A stretch of DNA of 64,000 nt from assembly GCA_022432975.1 (NCBI GenBank), contig CM039512.1, positions 38,627,936-38,691,935 of the forward strand. The letters run 5' to 3'. A program made the position numbers and the translations under genes. The stretch comes from Begonia masoniana. Its lineage: Eukaryota > Streptophyta > Magnoliopsida > Cucurbitales > Begoniaceae. The notes beneath the pieces were generated by a model. It had not been told where the DNA came from and ran no database searches. It saw nothing but the letters and a program-made list of their open reading frames with translations. Below are positions 1 through 10,645 of the stretch, piece after piece. Within the stretch, counting starts at the first letter, position 1. Each line of letters starts with the position of its first letter.

Positions 1-413
1 TTAACTGATTGAACCTTGGCTGGATCAACAGATATCCCATCTCCAGAGATCACATGGCCAAGAAAGTGAACTCTGTCCAACAAAAACTCACACTTAGAAA
101 ATTTGGCATAAAGTTGGTGCTGCTTCAGTAATCCTAATACCAAGTTTAGGTGTCCTGCATGCTCATCCTTAGTTTTAGAATAGATTAGAATGTCGTCTAT
201 GAATACAATGACAAATTTGTCCAAATACTCGCGAAACACCCTATTCATAAGATCCATGAAGGCTGCTGGCGCATTTGTCAAACCAAAAGACATAACCAAA
301 AACTCATAATGTCCATACCTTGTGCGAAAGGCAGTCTTTGGGATATCTTCAGATTTAACCTTCAACTGGTAATAACCGGACCTAAGTTCAATTTTAGAGA
401 AAACTCTTGCACC
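1..413 (-). CDS. Element E pol, reverse transcriptase C-terminal part (continues left of window)
   Basis: Read on the minus strand this is an uninterrupted stretch of Ty3/gypsy reverse transcriptase. It begins [16 protein letters not shown] and runs through RTRYGHYEF, the catalytic box FIDDIL (codons near 191-206), KFSKCEF and VHFLGHVIS, then leaves the window. It is the direct continuation of the frame that ends at 10886: codons CAG CTT AAG on that side join GGT GCA AGA here once element A and one copy of the CTTAA duplication are removed. No stop or frameshift is seen, unlike B and D, so E was probably coding-competent until A landed in it. RNase H and integrase would lie to the left of the window. 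The family assignment is secure; activity is inference. Confidence 0.93.
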
Positions 414-418
414 CTTAA
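414..418. repeat. Target site duplication of element A, left copy
   Basis: CTTAA lies directly before the LTR TG at 419 and is repeated at 10886-10890 directly after the CA at 10884-10885. Five base pairs is the usual gypsy duplication length. Confidence 0.97.
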
Positions 419-489
419 TGTAATACCCGGCTTGTACGGATTTCGGGTTTAATATATTATATTAATATAATATATTATATGTGGCATTT

Positions 490-835
490 TTAGTAATTAT
501 GTCAAATCAAGTCGGTTTCGCAAACAGAAAGCTTTATTGCGATCCTAACGATTAATAGGAATTTTAAGAATATTACGAGAATTTTCGGAATAGTGACGCA
601 ATATTCCGAGTAATTATGTTTCTCGTAATGTAATGGATGTTTTATTAAAATTAGTAAACGAAGTCCGTTTCACGAAGAGAAAGCGTCATTATGACCCTAA
701 CAAGTAATTAGAATTTTAAGGAAGTTTTGGGAATTTTTGGAGTTTAAACGCTATGTTCTGAATAAATACGCTATCGTAAAGTAAACGATGGTTCAGTAAA
801 AATAGTAAACGTGGTCCGTTTTGCGAACGGACAGT
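490..835 (+). promoter_or_regulatory. U3 region with three enhancer-like modules
   Basis: A module containing AGT(C/G)CGTTT...GAA..GA(A/C)AG followed by a (C)CCTAAC-type segment occurs near 500, 660 and 812. The third contains the inverted repeat GTCCGTTTTGCGAACGGAC at 814-832. Elements B and C have two modules at the same LTR position (C: 26368 and 26529-26547). The position upstream of the presumed start site suggests upstream control repeats. Regulatory function is inference. Confidence 0.5.
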
Positions 836-1519
836 TTTAATAAAACCCTGGTGATGAATGTGAGTTAATGGCAAAATATGGAAATTCGGAAAAGTCGGAT
901 TGTTAGCCAATTAACGAAACGAAAGAAGAAAACTCATGAAGGGCAAAATGGTAATTTGCAAACCTAATTTAATAAATAACAATAAACTCTCTTTTTCTCC
1001 TCACCTCCCTCTTTTCTCCCTTGCGCCAACGAACAGAGAAGGAGTTCTCTCTCGGCCGCCGACGTTCGCACGACGTCTGACCTCCGTCCGACCTCCGATC
1101 AACTCTGATCCTTCACGGTTTCTCCTCCTCTCGCTACCCTCGGTATGTAGCTTCGGTCTCTGAGCGTTTATTTCGAGTTTTCGGTTTGATTTAGGGTTAG
1201 GGTTTCGATTAGGGTTTTCGTTAAAAATGCGAATTAGGACTCGTAATTAATAGGTTAGCCTTAATTAAGTATGTATTGAACGTATTTGACGTTATTGGAC
1301 GAAGATAATTCAATTTGTGAAAAAAGTATAAATTTGGGAATTTACGGGTTTTCAGAAATAACTCGTAATTGGAATTTCAAATTAACGAGCGTTAAGTCGT
1401 CGTTAATTACTTCGATTAATTAAGTTGAAACTTTAGGAATTGCCTTAGTTAAGGTTTTATGAAATAGGACGTTTAGTAGTTTAAATTGGTTTTAACTACG
1501 AATGTTGCGTTTTGCCCAG

Positions 1520-1564
1520 ACGAACGACGCTCGTGGACGAAGCTCAGCGAGCTACGGACGACAG
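1520..1564 (+). other. Putative 45-nt leader mini-exon in 5' LTR of A
   Basis: Preceded by TTTTGCCCAG (acceptor-like) and followed by GTAAGT (consensus plant donor). The core contains CTCGTGGACG. Matching segments of exactly 45 nt with the same splice-like borders occur in the LTRs of B, C, H and I. The exon call is inferred from this conservation; no transcript data are available. Confidence 0.6.
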
Positions 1565-1584
1565 GTAAGTCTCCGCGACTTGTT

Positions 1585-1596
1585 GGCCGATTGGCC
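1585..1596. promoter_or_regulatory. Conserved palindrome GGCCGATTGGCC
   Basis: An imperfect palindrome about 20 nt downstream of the second donor and followed by TACACC. It recurs at the same spot in the 3' LTR of A and in C (27319-27330), B, G (minus) and, as CCAATTGG-type variants, in B's 3' LTR and I. It could be an intronic splicing signal or a protein-binding site. Confidence 0.5.
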
Positions 1597-2000
1597 TACA
1601 CCATAGGATCTTTTGTTGTTCGAGGAAATTGGAGAATTGTTTGTTTAAATGCTTTGGTTGGGTAGTTAGGATTAGTTATTTTGTAGGTTATGCCTGAGTG
1701 TCTTGATGGTACGTATGATGATTGATATGTTATGTATATCTGTTCATGCATCATAGTTTTAAAACGTCATGAAAATGAATTTGAGCATAGTTTTCATGAA
1801 AAGGAAATGCACGTAAAGGCAAGTAAAGTATCATGTAAACAACCCTCTGTATGTGGTTATCGGGGTGAGGTTCAGACCCGGCGTTCTGTGGTGAGCGGGT
1901 TTTCCTCCCTTCAGATGGTGTGGGCTGTCTAACCGCTTGACGGGCCCTAACCATCTGCCGAGTGAATAGACTTCGGTAACCAAAAAGAATGTCACGGTGA

Positions 2001-3018
2001 GAATGAATGAAGAATGAATGAATGAATGAATGAATGAATGAATGAATGAATGAATGAATGAATGAATGAATGAATGAATGAATGAATGAATGAATGAATG
2101 AATGAATGAATGAATGAATGAATGAATGAATGAATGAATGAATGAATGAATGAATGAATGAATGAATGAATGAATGAATGAATGAATGAATGAATGAATG
2201 AATGAATGAATGAATGAATGAATGAATGAATGAATGAATGAATGAATGAATGAATGAATGAATGAATGAATGAATGAATGAATGAATGAATGAATGAATG
2301 AATGAATGAATGAATGAATGAATGAATGAATGAATGAATGAATGAATGAATGAATGAATGAATGAATGAATGAATGAATGAATGAATGAATGAATGAATG
2401 AATGAATGAATGAATGAATGAATGAATGAATGAATGAATGAATGAATGAATGAATGAATGAATGAATGAATGAATGAATGAATGAATGAATGAATGAATG
2501 AATGAATGAATGAATGAATGAATGAATGAATGAATGAATGAATGAATGAATGAATGAATGAATGAATGAATGAATGAATGAATGAATGAATGAATGAATG
2601 AATGAATGAATGAATGAATGAATGAATGAATGAATGAATGAATGAATGAATGAATGAATGAATGAATGAATGAATGAATGAATGAATGAATGAATGAATG
2701 AATGAATGAATGAATGAATGAATGAATGAATGAATGAATGAATGAATGAATGAATGAATGAATGAATGAATGAATGAATGAATGAATGAATGAATGAATG
2801 AATGAATGAATGAATGAATGAATGAATGAATGAATGAATGAATGAATGAATGAATGAATGAATGAATGAATGAATGAATGAATGAATGAATGAATGAATG
2901 AATGAATGAATGAATGAATGAATGAATGAATGAATGAATGAATGAATGAATGAATGAATGAATGAATGAATGAATGAATGAATGAATGAATGAATGAATG
3001 AATGAATGAATGAATGAA
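2001..3018 (+). repeat. (GAAT)n tandem array, about 254 copies
   Basis: A nearly perfect 4-bp microsatellite, with one irregular unit near 2010. It lies between GTCACGGTGAGAAT and ATGCAAGCTGAG. Long open frames across it, reading as endless Ser-Phe-Ile-His on the minus strand, follow from the repeat and are not genes. Confidence 0.98.
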
Positions 3019-3122
3019 ATGCAAGCTGAGAGACGGTTTTATGAAATGGCACATACAGTTCATGCATTGCATTCACGTAGACTTACTGAGCCTTAAGCTC
3101 ACGGACTATGTTTATGGTGTAG

Positions 3123-3137
3123 GTGACCTCTACACAG
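3123..3137 (+). other. Putative 15-nt micro-exon in 5' LTR of A
   Basis: GTGACCTCTACACAG lies between TTATGGTGTAG (acceptor-like) and GTGAGGATGAG (donor-like). The same arrangement, 15 or 18 nt long, occurs in eight LTRs of this window although the middle bases vary. This is inference from conservation. Confidence 0.5.
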
Positions 3138-3695
3138 GTGAGGATGAGATCCCTCCACCCGAGGCCGTAAACTGTTGATGGATGATGGCCGTGGGAGTGT
3201 GCTGAGCAGTCGAGGCGCGTATGACCCGAGGGGAAGTTGTGTATGTATTTTGGGGGGTTTAATGGTAATATGAATGTATGAGAACATATATAGAATATTT
3301 AGGTTTGGATCTGGATAGGGATTAGATAACGTTTTGATAATTGTATGTAAAACGTTCGGTTTAAACTGTTTAATGAATGTTATGGAAATGTTTTGATTGG
3401 TTGTAGGTTGATACGGTTAAGCTCGATGTTTAGATACATCCACGCAGTGGACTCCGCAAAGTCTGACCCGAGTCGATTGAGTTTAGGATACAGTTAAATG
3501 GATTTAAGTAGATTTTAGTGGTGAGTTATGGTGACTGTTGGTTGTTGGTTAATGAACGTTGGTTGTTGGTTTAATGAATGAAGAGGTTTTGCTCTCTGGA
3601 AATCAGATTCCAGACGAGCAAATTTGATGAATTAAGTGGAGGAGTAAAAAGTGAAGTGTTAAAGTTTTGAAGTCTGAAAGAGAAGGAATTGCTGC

Positions 3696-4395
3696 ATGCT
3701 TGCAGCGATCGATCTCATCTCTGCTGCAGAGAGAGATCGATCGCTGCTATAGTTAGCAGAGATCGATCGCTGCTATAGTTAGCAGCGATCGGATTGCTGC
3801 CATAGCTAGCAGCGATCGATCTTGCTCTGCAGCAGAGATCGATGCCCCTGCTATAATGCATGGCAGCGATCGATCTCTGCTGCCCAGAGCAGAACGCTGC
3901 TATAGTTAGCAGCGATCGATCTCTGCTGCAGAGCAGAGATCGATCGCTGCTATAGTTAGCAGCGATCGATCTCTGCTGCAGAGCAGAGATCGATCGCTGC
4001 TATAGTTAGCAGCGATCGATCTCTGCTGCAGAGCAGAGATCGATCGCTGCTATAGTTAGCAGCGATCGATCTCTGCTGCAGAGCAGAGATCGATCGCTGC
4101 TATAGTTAGCAGCGATCGATCTCTGCTGCAGAGCAGAGATCGATCGCTGCTATAGTTAGCAGCGATCGATCTCTGCTGCAGAGCAGAGATCGATCGCTGC
4201 TATAGTTAGCAGCGATCGATCTCTGCTGCAGAGCAGAGATCGATCGCTGCTATAGTTAGCAGCGATCGATCTCTGCTGCAGAGCAGAGATCGATCGCTGC
4301 TATAGTTAGCAGCGATCGATCTCTGCTGCAGAGCAGAGATCGATCGCTGCTATAGTTAGCAGCGATCGATCTCTGCTGCAGAGCAGAGATCGATA
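3696..4395. repeat. Array of 50-bp perfect-hairpin units
   Basis: From about 3908 a 50-bp unit repeats about nine times. It consists of arm AGCAGCGATCGATCTCTGCT, loop GCAG, the exact reverse-complement arm, and a short ATAGTT spacer. Degenerate precursors of the unit fill 3696-3907. The 3' LTR has only one or two copies (10490-10610), so the array expanded in this LTR. It would form a row of cruciforms or RNA hairpins. Confidence 0.95.
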
Positions 4396-4507
4396 CAGTT
4401 AATTTCCGCGTAAGGTTTAATAAAGTAGAGGAAAGAAATAAGTACAAAAATGAAAATGAAAAATTTATTACGGAAATATGGGTACGGATTTAGGGGTGTG
4501 ACAGTTA

Positions 4508-4520
4508 TGGTATCAAAGCC
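4508..4520 (+). promoter_or_regulatory. Primer binding site of element A (initiator Met-tRNA)
   Basis: TGGTATCAAAGCC lies four bases after the LTR CA. It matches the complement of the 3' end of plant initiator Met-tRNA (TGGTATCAGAGCC) except for one base, G to A. The other elements keep the perfect form. Confidence 0.9.
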
Positions 4521-4590
4521 CCCGGGTTTTAAAATCGATTCTGTAGACTGCTCGACTGCACAGCCACTACGCGGACATCCTTCATCAACT

Positions 4591-4654
4591 GTAAGTCTGT
4601 TTACTGCTTTGTTTGATTTCAGTTTCTTAGGATTACTTGTTTTAAATTTTATAG
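4591..4654 (+). other. Possible short intron in the gag leader
   Basis: CAACT|GTAAGT at 4591 and TTTTATAG at 4654 frame a T-rich segment just before the gag ATG. The same donor, T-rich body and TAG ending recur in B (from 23998) and C (28913-28973). In D the donor is GTAATT. About 60-64 nt is near the lower limit for plant introns, so this is tentative. Confidence 0.35.
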
Positions 4655-4666
4655 GAGTTTATAAGT

Positions 4667-5809
4667 ATGACTCGAGGAAGGGATCCGAGAGATGACGCGA
4701 TGGATCGACTTACGGAGTTGTTAGATCGCCAGTCTCAGCATATGGACCGGCAAGCGCAAAAAATTACAGACTTAGTGAATCGAGAGAACCAGCGAGAGAA
4801 TCAGAGAGCTCAGGAGCTGGTAGTTCCTAATAATCAGGGTATGCAGAAGTTCCAAAGCTTGCAGCCTCCAGTGTTCGATGGACGATCTTTGGATCCAACT
4901 ATTGCGGAGGAATGGATTCGCAATATGGAGGATATGCTGGAGTATGCGGAGGTGGAGAATGGGAAGAAGGTTGCTTTTGTCACCTTTCACTTGGCATTGG
5001 ACGCCCGTTTCTGGTGGGATTCAATCAAAGTGACTACGGATGTGACTACTATGACATGGGAACGATTTAAGACTTTGTTCTTTGATAAGTATTTCAGCCG
5101 CACGGTGAGAGCGGCTAAGAGAAATGAATTCACACAGCTGAAGCAGACAGGTTCGGTTGCAGAGTATATAAGGAAGTTCGAGGCTTTGTCACGATTTGCA
5201 CCACGTCTTGTCAGCGACAATGAAGAAAAAGTGCACCAGTTTATGGAGGGACTAGACCCAGAGATTCGGGTGCACGTTGTTGTATCAGGTATTATTGATG
5301 TGCCATATTCCGACGTCGCAGCTAGAGCTCTGGACATTGAGGCTGCCAGGGCGACTTGTGTTAGGACGAAGGAGCCAGCTAAGGGCTTCTTTCGTGAGCT
5401 CCATCCTCAGGCCCAGAATCAAGGCTGGCAACCGAGAGGACAACAGCAAACGCAGCCACGGGGAGCGAAGGGGCCCTACGACGGAACAGGGAACCAAGGA
5501 AAGGGAAAGCAAGTCCAAGAATCTACTCAGAAGCCTATATGCCCGAAGTGCTCGAGACCTCATTTTGGTGCCTGTAGATTGGGTACGGACAAGTGCTACA
5601 GATGCGGAGAGGTGGGCCACTATGCCCTACATTGTCCGAGGACTACTACTGACCAGAAGAAAGTTACCCCAAGAATATTTGCTTTTATTGAGCCTGGTGA
5701 CGTCGACGGTGGGGCCCAGCCTTCTACAATTGCAGGTATTGTTTTAATTACCTGTATGACAAATATGCATATGATAAATAAATATATAGACTTGAAAATA
5801 GAAAAGTAA
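4667..5809 (+). CDS. gag: Gag polyprotein of element A
   Basis: A 380-residue structural protein that would form the particle and bind element RNA. The start MTRGRDPRDD aligns with MVRGRDPRDD of element C and sits right after the leader. Residues of about 50-215 form the retrotransposon Gag domain (FQSLQPPVFDGRS, ALDARFWWDS, TWERFKTLFFDKYF, GSVAEYIRKFEALSRFAPRL). Residues of about 230-285 are Gln/Gly-rich. Near residue 310 there is a CX2CX4HX4C zinc knuckle, CYRCGEVGHYALHC, preceded by a CPKC motif. It stays homologous to other elements up to RIFAFIEPGDVDGGAQPSTIAG, exactly where protease should begin, then ends in about 25 unrelated residues. The frame is intact, consistent with a functional gag-only element. 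Confidence 0.9.
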   Translation: MTRGRDPRDDAMDRLTELLDRQSQHMDRQAQKITDLVNRENQRENQRAQELVVPNNQGMQKFQSLQPPVFDGRSLDPTIAEEWIRNMEDMLEYAEVENGKKVAFVTFHLALDARFWWDSIKVTTDVTTMTWERFKTLFFDKYFSRTVRAAKRNEFTQLKQTGSVAEYIRKFEALSRFAPRLVSDNEEKVHQFMEGLDPEIRVHVVVSGIIDVPYSDVAARALDIEAARATCVRTKEPAKGFFRELHPQAQNQGWQPRGQQQTQPRGAKGPYDGTGNQGKGKQVQESTQKPICPKCSRPHFGACRLGTDKCYRCGEVGHYALHCPRTTTDQKKVTPRIFAFIEPGDVDGGAQPSTIAGIVLITCMTNMHMINKYIDLKIEK

Positions 5810-7423
5810 GAAAATAGAAGGTGGGTAAGAATGGTTAATAGGCAAACCTCGACGAGAATATAGTAGATTACATATAGGACAATAACGACCATGTAGGCCT
5901 TATAGAAAAAGAGTGATGTCGCAGTTGCACACTTAGAATTGAGTTACCGTAAGATGAATCCAACTTATAATGTGTAAGATTTAGAGTGATAGAACTTCAC
6001 CCTAGTTGACAGACCTCGAGATATTAGAATACGACAATTCGTAGAGAAATTTGAGGCTTAGATATAAGATTTGTTGAGGAATACCCTAGACGGTTGACAT
6101 ACCGGGAGTGTATTTAAATAGATGAAGGAGTGCCGAAGAAATCGTATATTGAGACATTGCATGGAATTAAGAGTGTGTAGACGAAGAATGAATACAAGGG
6201 CTAAACTTAAAATGATTTTCGAGTAGATAGTTGAAATAAATGAGAGGTTAAGTTAGAAGCATAGGATGGCGTTTAAAGGTCGGTAAATTGTAGAATTTGC
6301 GATTTATAAAATAAAGAGGGGGACAATTTTTAGCAAATTTCTAGAGATCGACTCGTGTTTGGCAAGTCGAGACTAAGTAATACATAAGTGGCTTAGGTTA
6401 GAACGACTAGTTTGGAAAGCTTCAAGGATGAGATTTAAAGACTTGATGATGCTCGGAGGTGATAGAGACTTAAGTTAAGATAAATGACTATAGCGGAAGT
6501 AATACGAGAAGATTTGAAATTTAGATTCAGCGTTAGGGTAAGTAAATTGAGAAGGCATAGAGGGCGTAAAACGATTAGGTACGTATTCGATAGACAATGG
6601 ATTTAGAAAGTTAGAAAATAGACCAAAGGAACTTGATTTATTGAGTCGAGGTTTAAATAGAGGGGAGTAGATTACAACTCGGAGGTTATTAGGAACCCTT
6701 GAACAACAATCAACCCAAATGACGTTAGAAAGTCGAAGTTATTTTAAGGATTAAAGATAATAGGCAGTCCTTGGGTAAGGACCTATTGATAAGCTCGTAA
6801 GCCTAGCGTTTAAATGACTAGATATAGACTAACGCGTGCTCAGGTCGTCAGGTGACAGGTACGCAGTTTGAGGTCATTTGGTTGAGACTTATAGATTTGA
6901 TGAGAATTGATGCATAAACTGAAAGTGAGGACTACAATCGGTTGTTGTGCATTCCGATTTTGAAATGGATTGAGGGAATTGCGTTGAGGTATGAACTACA
7001 GCCTAGAGATTGGATGGAATTGTATACATTCAATTTGGCTGGCGTCAGAAGAAGAACGTCAATAAATAGTGAATTTTGAAGCTAGTATTATTAAGAGATT
7101 TAATCTGCGGGTGATTAAGTGAAGGTCGAAGGTTGGTATACGCGTAAGAGTTAAAGAGACAAATATGTCGCCAGGTTAATTGATTAGGATGTGAGATTTC
7201 CGATGTAAATTGTGCTCAACACCTTAGAAAGAGAGTAAATGATTGAGTCGAAGGTAGTGAATGCAAATTTAAGGCCGATGTAGGAGAAATAGCACAAGAT
7301 TTTGGTTTAGAATCACAAATATAACCGTAAGTACCGATGATAAATCGAAGGATAAGACCGTAAGGCGTGGGACGTTAATATCAGGGACTATAAGTTAGAG
7401 CAAATTTTGTGGACAAAATTCTG
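5810..7423 (+). other. Non-coding internal region of element A
   Basis: No pol domain is readable in any frame. The sequence is purine-rich on the plus strand, with many GAGTTAGA/GATTAG-like words. Patches match the equivalent region of element C, for example CAAATTTCTAGAGATCG and GTGGCTTAGGTTAGAACGAC near 6340-6410 against 30826-30900. It therefore existed before the two families separated. Confidence 0.75.
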
Positions 7424-7439
7424 AATAAGGGGGGTAGAA
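7424..7439 (+). promoter_or_regulatory. Polypurine tract of element A
   Basis: AATAAGGGGGGTAGAA lies immediately before the 3' LTR TG. It would be the plus-strand DNA primer during reverse transcription. Just upstream is AAATTTTGTGGACAAAATT, a near-palindrome also found before the 3' LTRs of B and C. Confidence 0.85.
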
Positions 7440-8541
7440 TGTAATACCCGGCTTGTACGGATTTCGGGTTTAATATATTATATTAATATAATATATTATA
7501 TGTGGCATTTTTAGTAATTATGTCAAATCAAGTCGGTTTCGCAAACAGAAAGCTTTATTGCGATCCTAACGATTAATAGGAATTTTAAGAATATTACGAG
7601 AATTTTCGGAATAGTGACGCAATATTCCGAGTAATTATGTTTCTCGTAATGTAATGGATGTTTTATTAAAATTAGTAAACGAAGTCCGTTTCACGAAGAG
7701 AAAGCGTCATTATGACCCTAACAAGTAATTAGAATTTTAAGGAAGTTTTGGGAATTTTTGGAGTTTAAACGCTATGTTCTGAATAAATACGCTATCGTAA
7801 AGTAAACGATGGTTCAGTAAAAATAGTAAACGTGGTCCGTTTTGCGAACGGACAGTTTTAATAAAACCCTGGTGATGAATGTGAGTTAATGGCAAAATAT
7901 GGAAATTCGAAAAAGTCGGATTGTTAGCCAATTAACGAAACGAAAGAAGAAAACTCATGAAGGGCAAAATGGTAATTTGCAAACCTAATTTAATAAATAA
8001 CAATAAACTCTCTTTTTCTCCTCACCTCCCTCTTTTCTCCCTGGCGCCAACGAACAGAGAAGGAGTTCTCTCTCGGCCGCCGACGTTCGTACGACGTCCG
8101 ACCTCCGTCCGACCTCCGATCAACTCCGATCCTTCACGGTTTCTCCTCCTCTCGCTACCCTCGGTATGTAGCTTCGGTCTCTGAGCGTTTATTTCGAGTT
8201 TTCGGTTCGATTTAGGGTTAGGGTTTCGATTAGGGTTTTCGTTAAAAATGCGAATTAGGACTCGTAATTAATAGGTTAGCCTTAATTAAGTATGTATTGA
8301 ACGTATTTGACGTTATTGGACGAAGATAATTCAATTTGTGAAAAAAGTATAAATTTGGGAATTTACGGGTTTTCAGAAATAACTCGTAATTGGAATTTCA
8401 AATTAACGAGCGTTAAGTCGTCGTTAATTACTTCGATTAATTAAGTTGAAACTTTAGGAATTGCCTTAGTTAAGGTTTTATTGAAATATGACGTTTAGTA
8501 GTTTAAATTGGTTTTAACTACGAATGTTGCGTTTTGCCCAG

Positions 8542-8586
8542 ACGAACGACGCTCGTGGACGAAGCTCAGCGAGCTACGGACGACAG
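8542..8586 (+). other. Putative 45-nt mini-exon in 3' LTR of A
   Basis: Same as the 5' LTR copy: it lies between TTTTGCCCAG and GTAAGT, with GGCCGATTGGCC shortly after. Confidence 0.55.
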
Positions 8587-9043
8587 GTAAGTCTCCGCGA
8601 CTTGTTTGGCCGATTGGCCTACACCATAGGATCTTTTGTTGTTCGAGGAAATTGGAGAATTGTTTGTTTAAATGCTTTGGTTGGGTAGTTAGGATTAGTT
8701 CTTTTGTAGGTTATGCCTGAGTGTCTTGATGGTACGTATGATGATTGATATGTTATGTTTATATCTGTTCATGCATCATAGTTTTAAAAACGTCATGAAA
8801 ATGAATTTGAGCATAGTTTTCATGAAAAAGAAATGCACGTAAAGGCAAGTAAAGTATCATGTAAACAACCCTCTGTATGTGGTTATCGGGGTGAGGTTCA
8901 GACCCGGCGTTCTGTGGTGAGCGGGTTTTCCTCCCTTCAGATGGTGTGGGCTGTCTAACGCTTGACGGGCCCTAACCATCTGCCGAGTGAATAGACTTCG
9001 GTAACCAAAAGAATGTCACCGGTGAGAATGAATGAATGAATGA

Positions 9044-10286
9044 CTACACAGGTGAGGATGAGATCCCTCCACCCGAGGCGTAAACTGTTGATGGATGATG
9101 GCCCGTGGGAGTGCGCTGAGCAGTCGAGGCGCGTATGACCCGAGGGGAAGTTGTGTAATGTATTTTGGGGGTTTAATGGTTAATATGAATGTATGAGAAC
9201 ATATATAGAATATTTAGGTTGTTTGGATCTGGATAGGGATTAGATAACGTTTTGATAATTGTATGTAAACGTTTCGGTTTAAACTGTTTAATGATGTTAT
9301 GGAAATGTTTGATGGGTTGTAGGTTGATACGGTTAAGCTCGATGTTTAGATACATCCACGCAGTTGGACTCCGCAAAGTCTGACCCAGTCGATTGAGTTT
9401 AGGATACAGTTAAATTGATGAATGAATGAATGAATGAATGAATGAATGAATGAATGAATGAATGAATGAATGAATGAATGAATGAATGAATGAATGAATG
9501 AATGAATGAATGAATGAATGAATGAATGAATGAATGAATGAATGAATGAATGAATGAATGAATGAATGAATGAATGAATGAATGAATGAATGAATGAATG
9601 AATGAATGAATGAATGAATGAATGAATGAATGAATGAATGAATGAATGAATGAATGAATGAATGAATGAATGAATGAATGAATGAATGAATGAATGAATG
9701 AATGAATGAATGAATGAATGAATGAATGAATGAATGAATGAATGAATGAATGAATGAATGAATGAATGAATGAATGAATGAATGAATGAATGAATGAATG
9801 AATGAATGAATGAATGAATGAATGAATGAATGAATGAATGAATGAATGAATGAATGAATGAATGAATGAATGAATGAATGAATGAATGAATGAATGAATG
9901 AATGAATGAATGAATGACTCTACACAGGTGAGGATGAGATCCCTCCACCGAGGCGTAAACTGTTGATGGATGATGGCCGTGGGAGTGCGCTGAGCAGTCG
10001 AGGCGGTATGACCGAGGGGAAGTTGTGTATGTATTTTGGGGGTTTAATGGTTACTATGAATGTATGAGAACATATATAGAATATTTAGGTTGTTTGGATC
10101 TGGATAGGGATTAGATAACGTTTTGATAATTGTATGTAAAACGTTTCGGTTTAACTGTTTAATGAATGTTATGGAAATGTTTTGATTGGTTGTAGGTTGA
10201 TACGGTTAAGCTCGATGTTTAGATACATCCACGCAGTTGGACTCCGCAAAGTCTGACCCGAGTCGATTGAGTTTAGGATACAGAAA
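9044..10286 (+). repeat. Duplicated LTR segment flanking a GAAT array
   Basis: The segment CTACACAGGTGAGG...GTTTAGGATACAG occurs at 9044-9416 and again at 9918-10286, on both sides of the GAAT array. The 5' LTR has it once. The copies differ by scattered single-base indels. Confidence 0.9.
9417..9916 (+). repeat. (GAAT)n tandem array, about 125 copies
   Basis: A perfect 4-bp array about half the length of the one in the 5' LTR, at a different LTR position. Confidence 0.97.
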
Positions 10287-10394
10287 TGGATTTAAGTAGA
10301 TTTTAGTGGTGAGTATGGTGACTGTTGGTTGTTGGTTTAATGAACGTTGGTTGTTGGTTTAATGAATGAAGAGGTTTTTGCTCTCTGGAAATCA

Positions 10395-10645
10395 GATTCC
10401 AGAGAGCAAATTTGATGAATTAAGTCGAGGAGTAAAAGTGAAGTGTTAAAGTTTGGAAGTCTGAAAGAGAAGGAATCGCTGCATGCTTGCAGCGATCGGA
10501 TTGCTGCCATAGCTAGCAGCGATCGATCTCTGCTCTGCAGCAGAGATCGATCGCCCCTGCTATAATGCATGGCAGCGATCGATCTCTGCTGCAGAGCAGA
10601 GATCGGTCGCCGCCTCCATTTTGAGGGCAGAGTTCCGATTCTGCC
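10395..10645. repeat. Palindrome zone of 3' LTR of A
   Basis: Contains a CTCTCTGGAAATC/GATTCCAGAGAG hairpin near 10381-10402, AGCAGCGATCGATCTCTGCT-type hairpins (10515-10610) and a GGGCAGA/TCTGCCC hairpin near 10622-10650. It corresponds to the expanded array of the 5' LTR. Confidence 0.8.

Larger units (their letters stand above)
419..4503 (+). repeat. 5' LTR of element A
   Basis: Starts TGTAATACCCGGC and ends GGGGTGTGACA. In order it holds: U3-like repeats (480-840), a T-rich/C-rich stretch and pyrimidine-rich leader near 960-1140, a possible donor after 1142, a mini-exon (1520-1564), GGCCGATTGGCC (1585-1596), a GAAT array (2001-3018), a micro-exon (3123-3137), a small GGAAATC/GATTCC hairpin near 3597, and a palindrome array (about 3696-4395). 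At about 4.1 kb it is very long for this superfamily because of the two arrays. Confidence 0.95.

Noticed and set aside
716..1163. Small frames such as MANNPTFPN and MKGKMVICKP, repeated at 7737-8184
   Set aside because: They lie in U3/leader of both LTRs of A, are unrelated to known proteins, and recur only because the LTR is duplicated.
1751..3076. 441-codon open frame reading mostly Ser-Phe-Ile-His repeats (and a 413-codon overlapping frame; also 9346-9948)
   Set aside because: It is the (GAAT)n array translated; no stops occur by chance of the unit. No domain, and it lies in LTRs.
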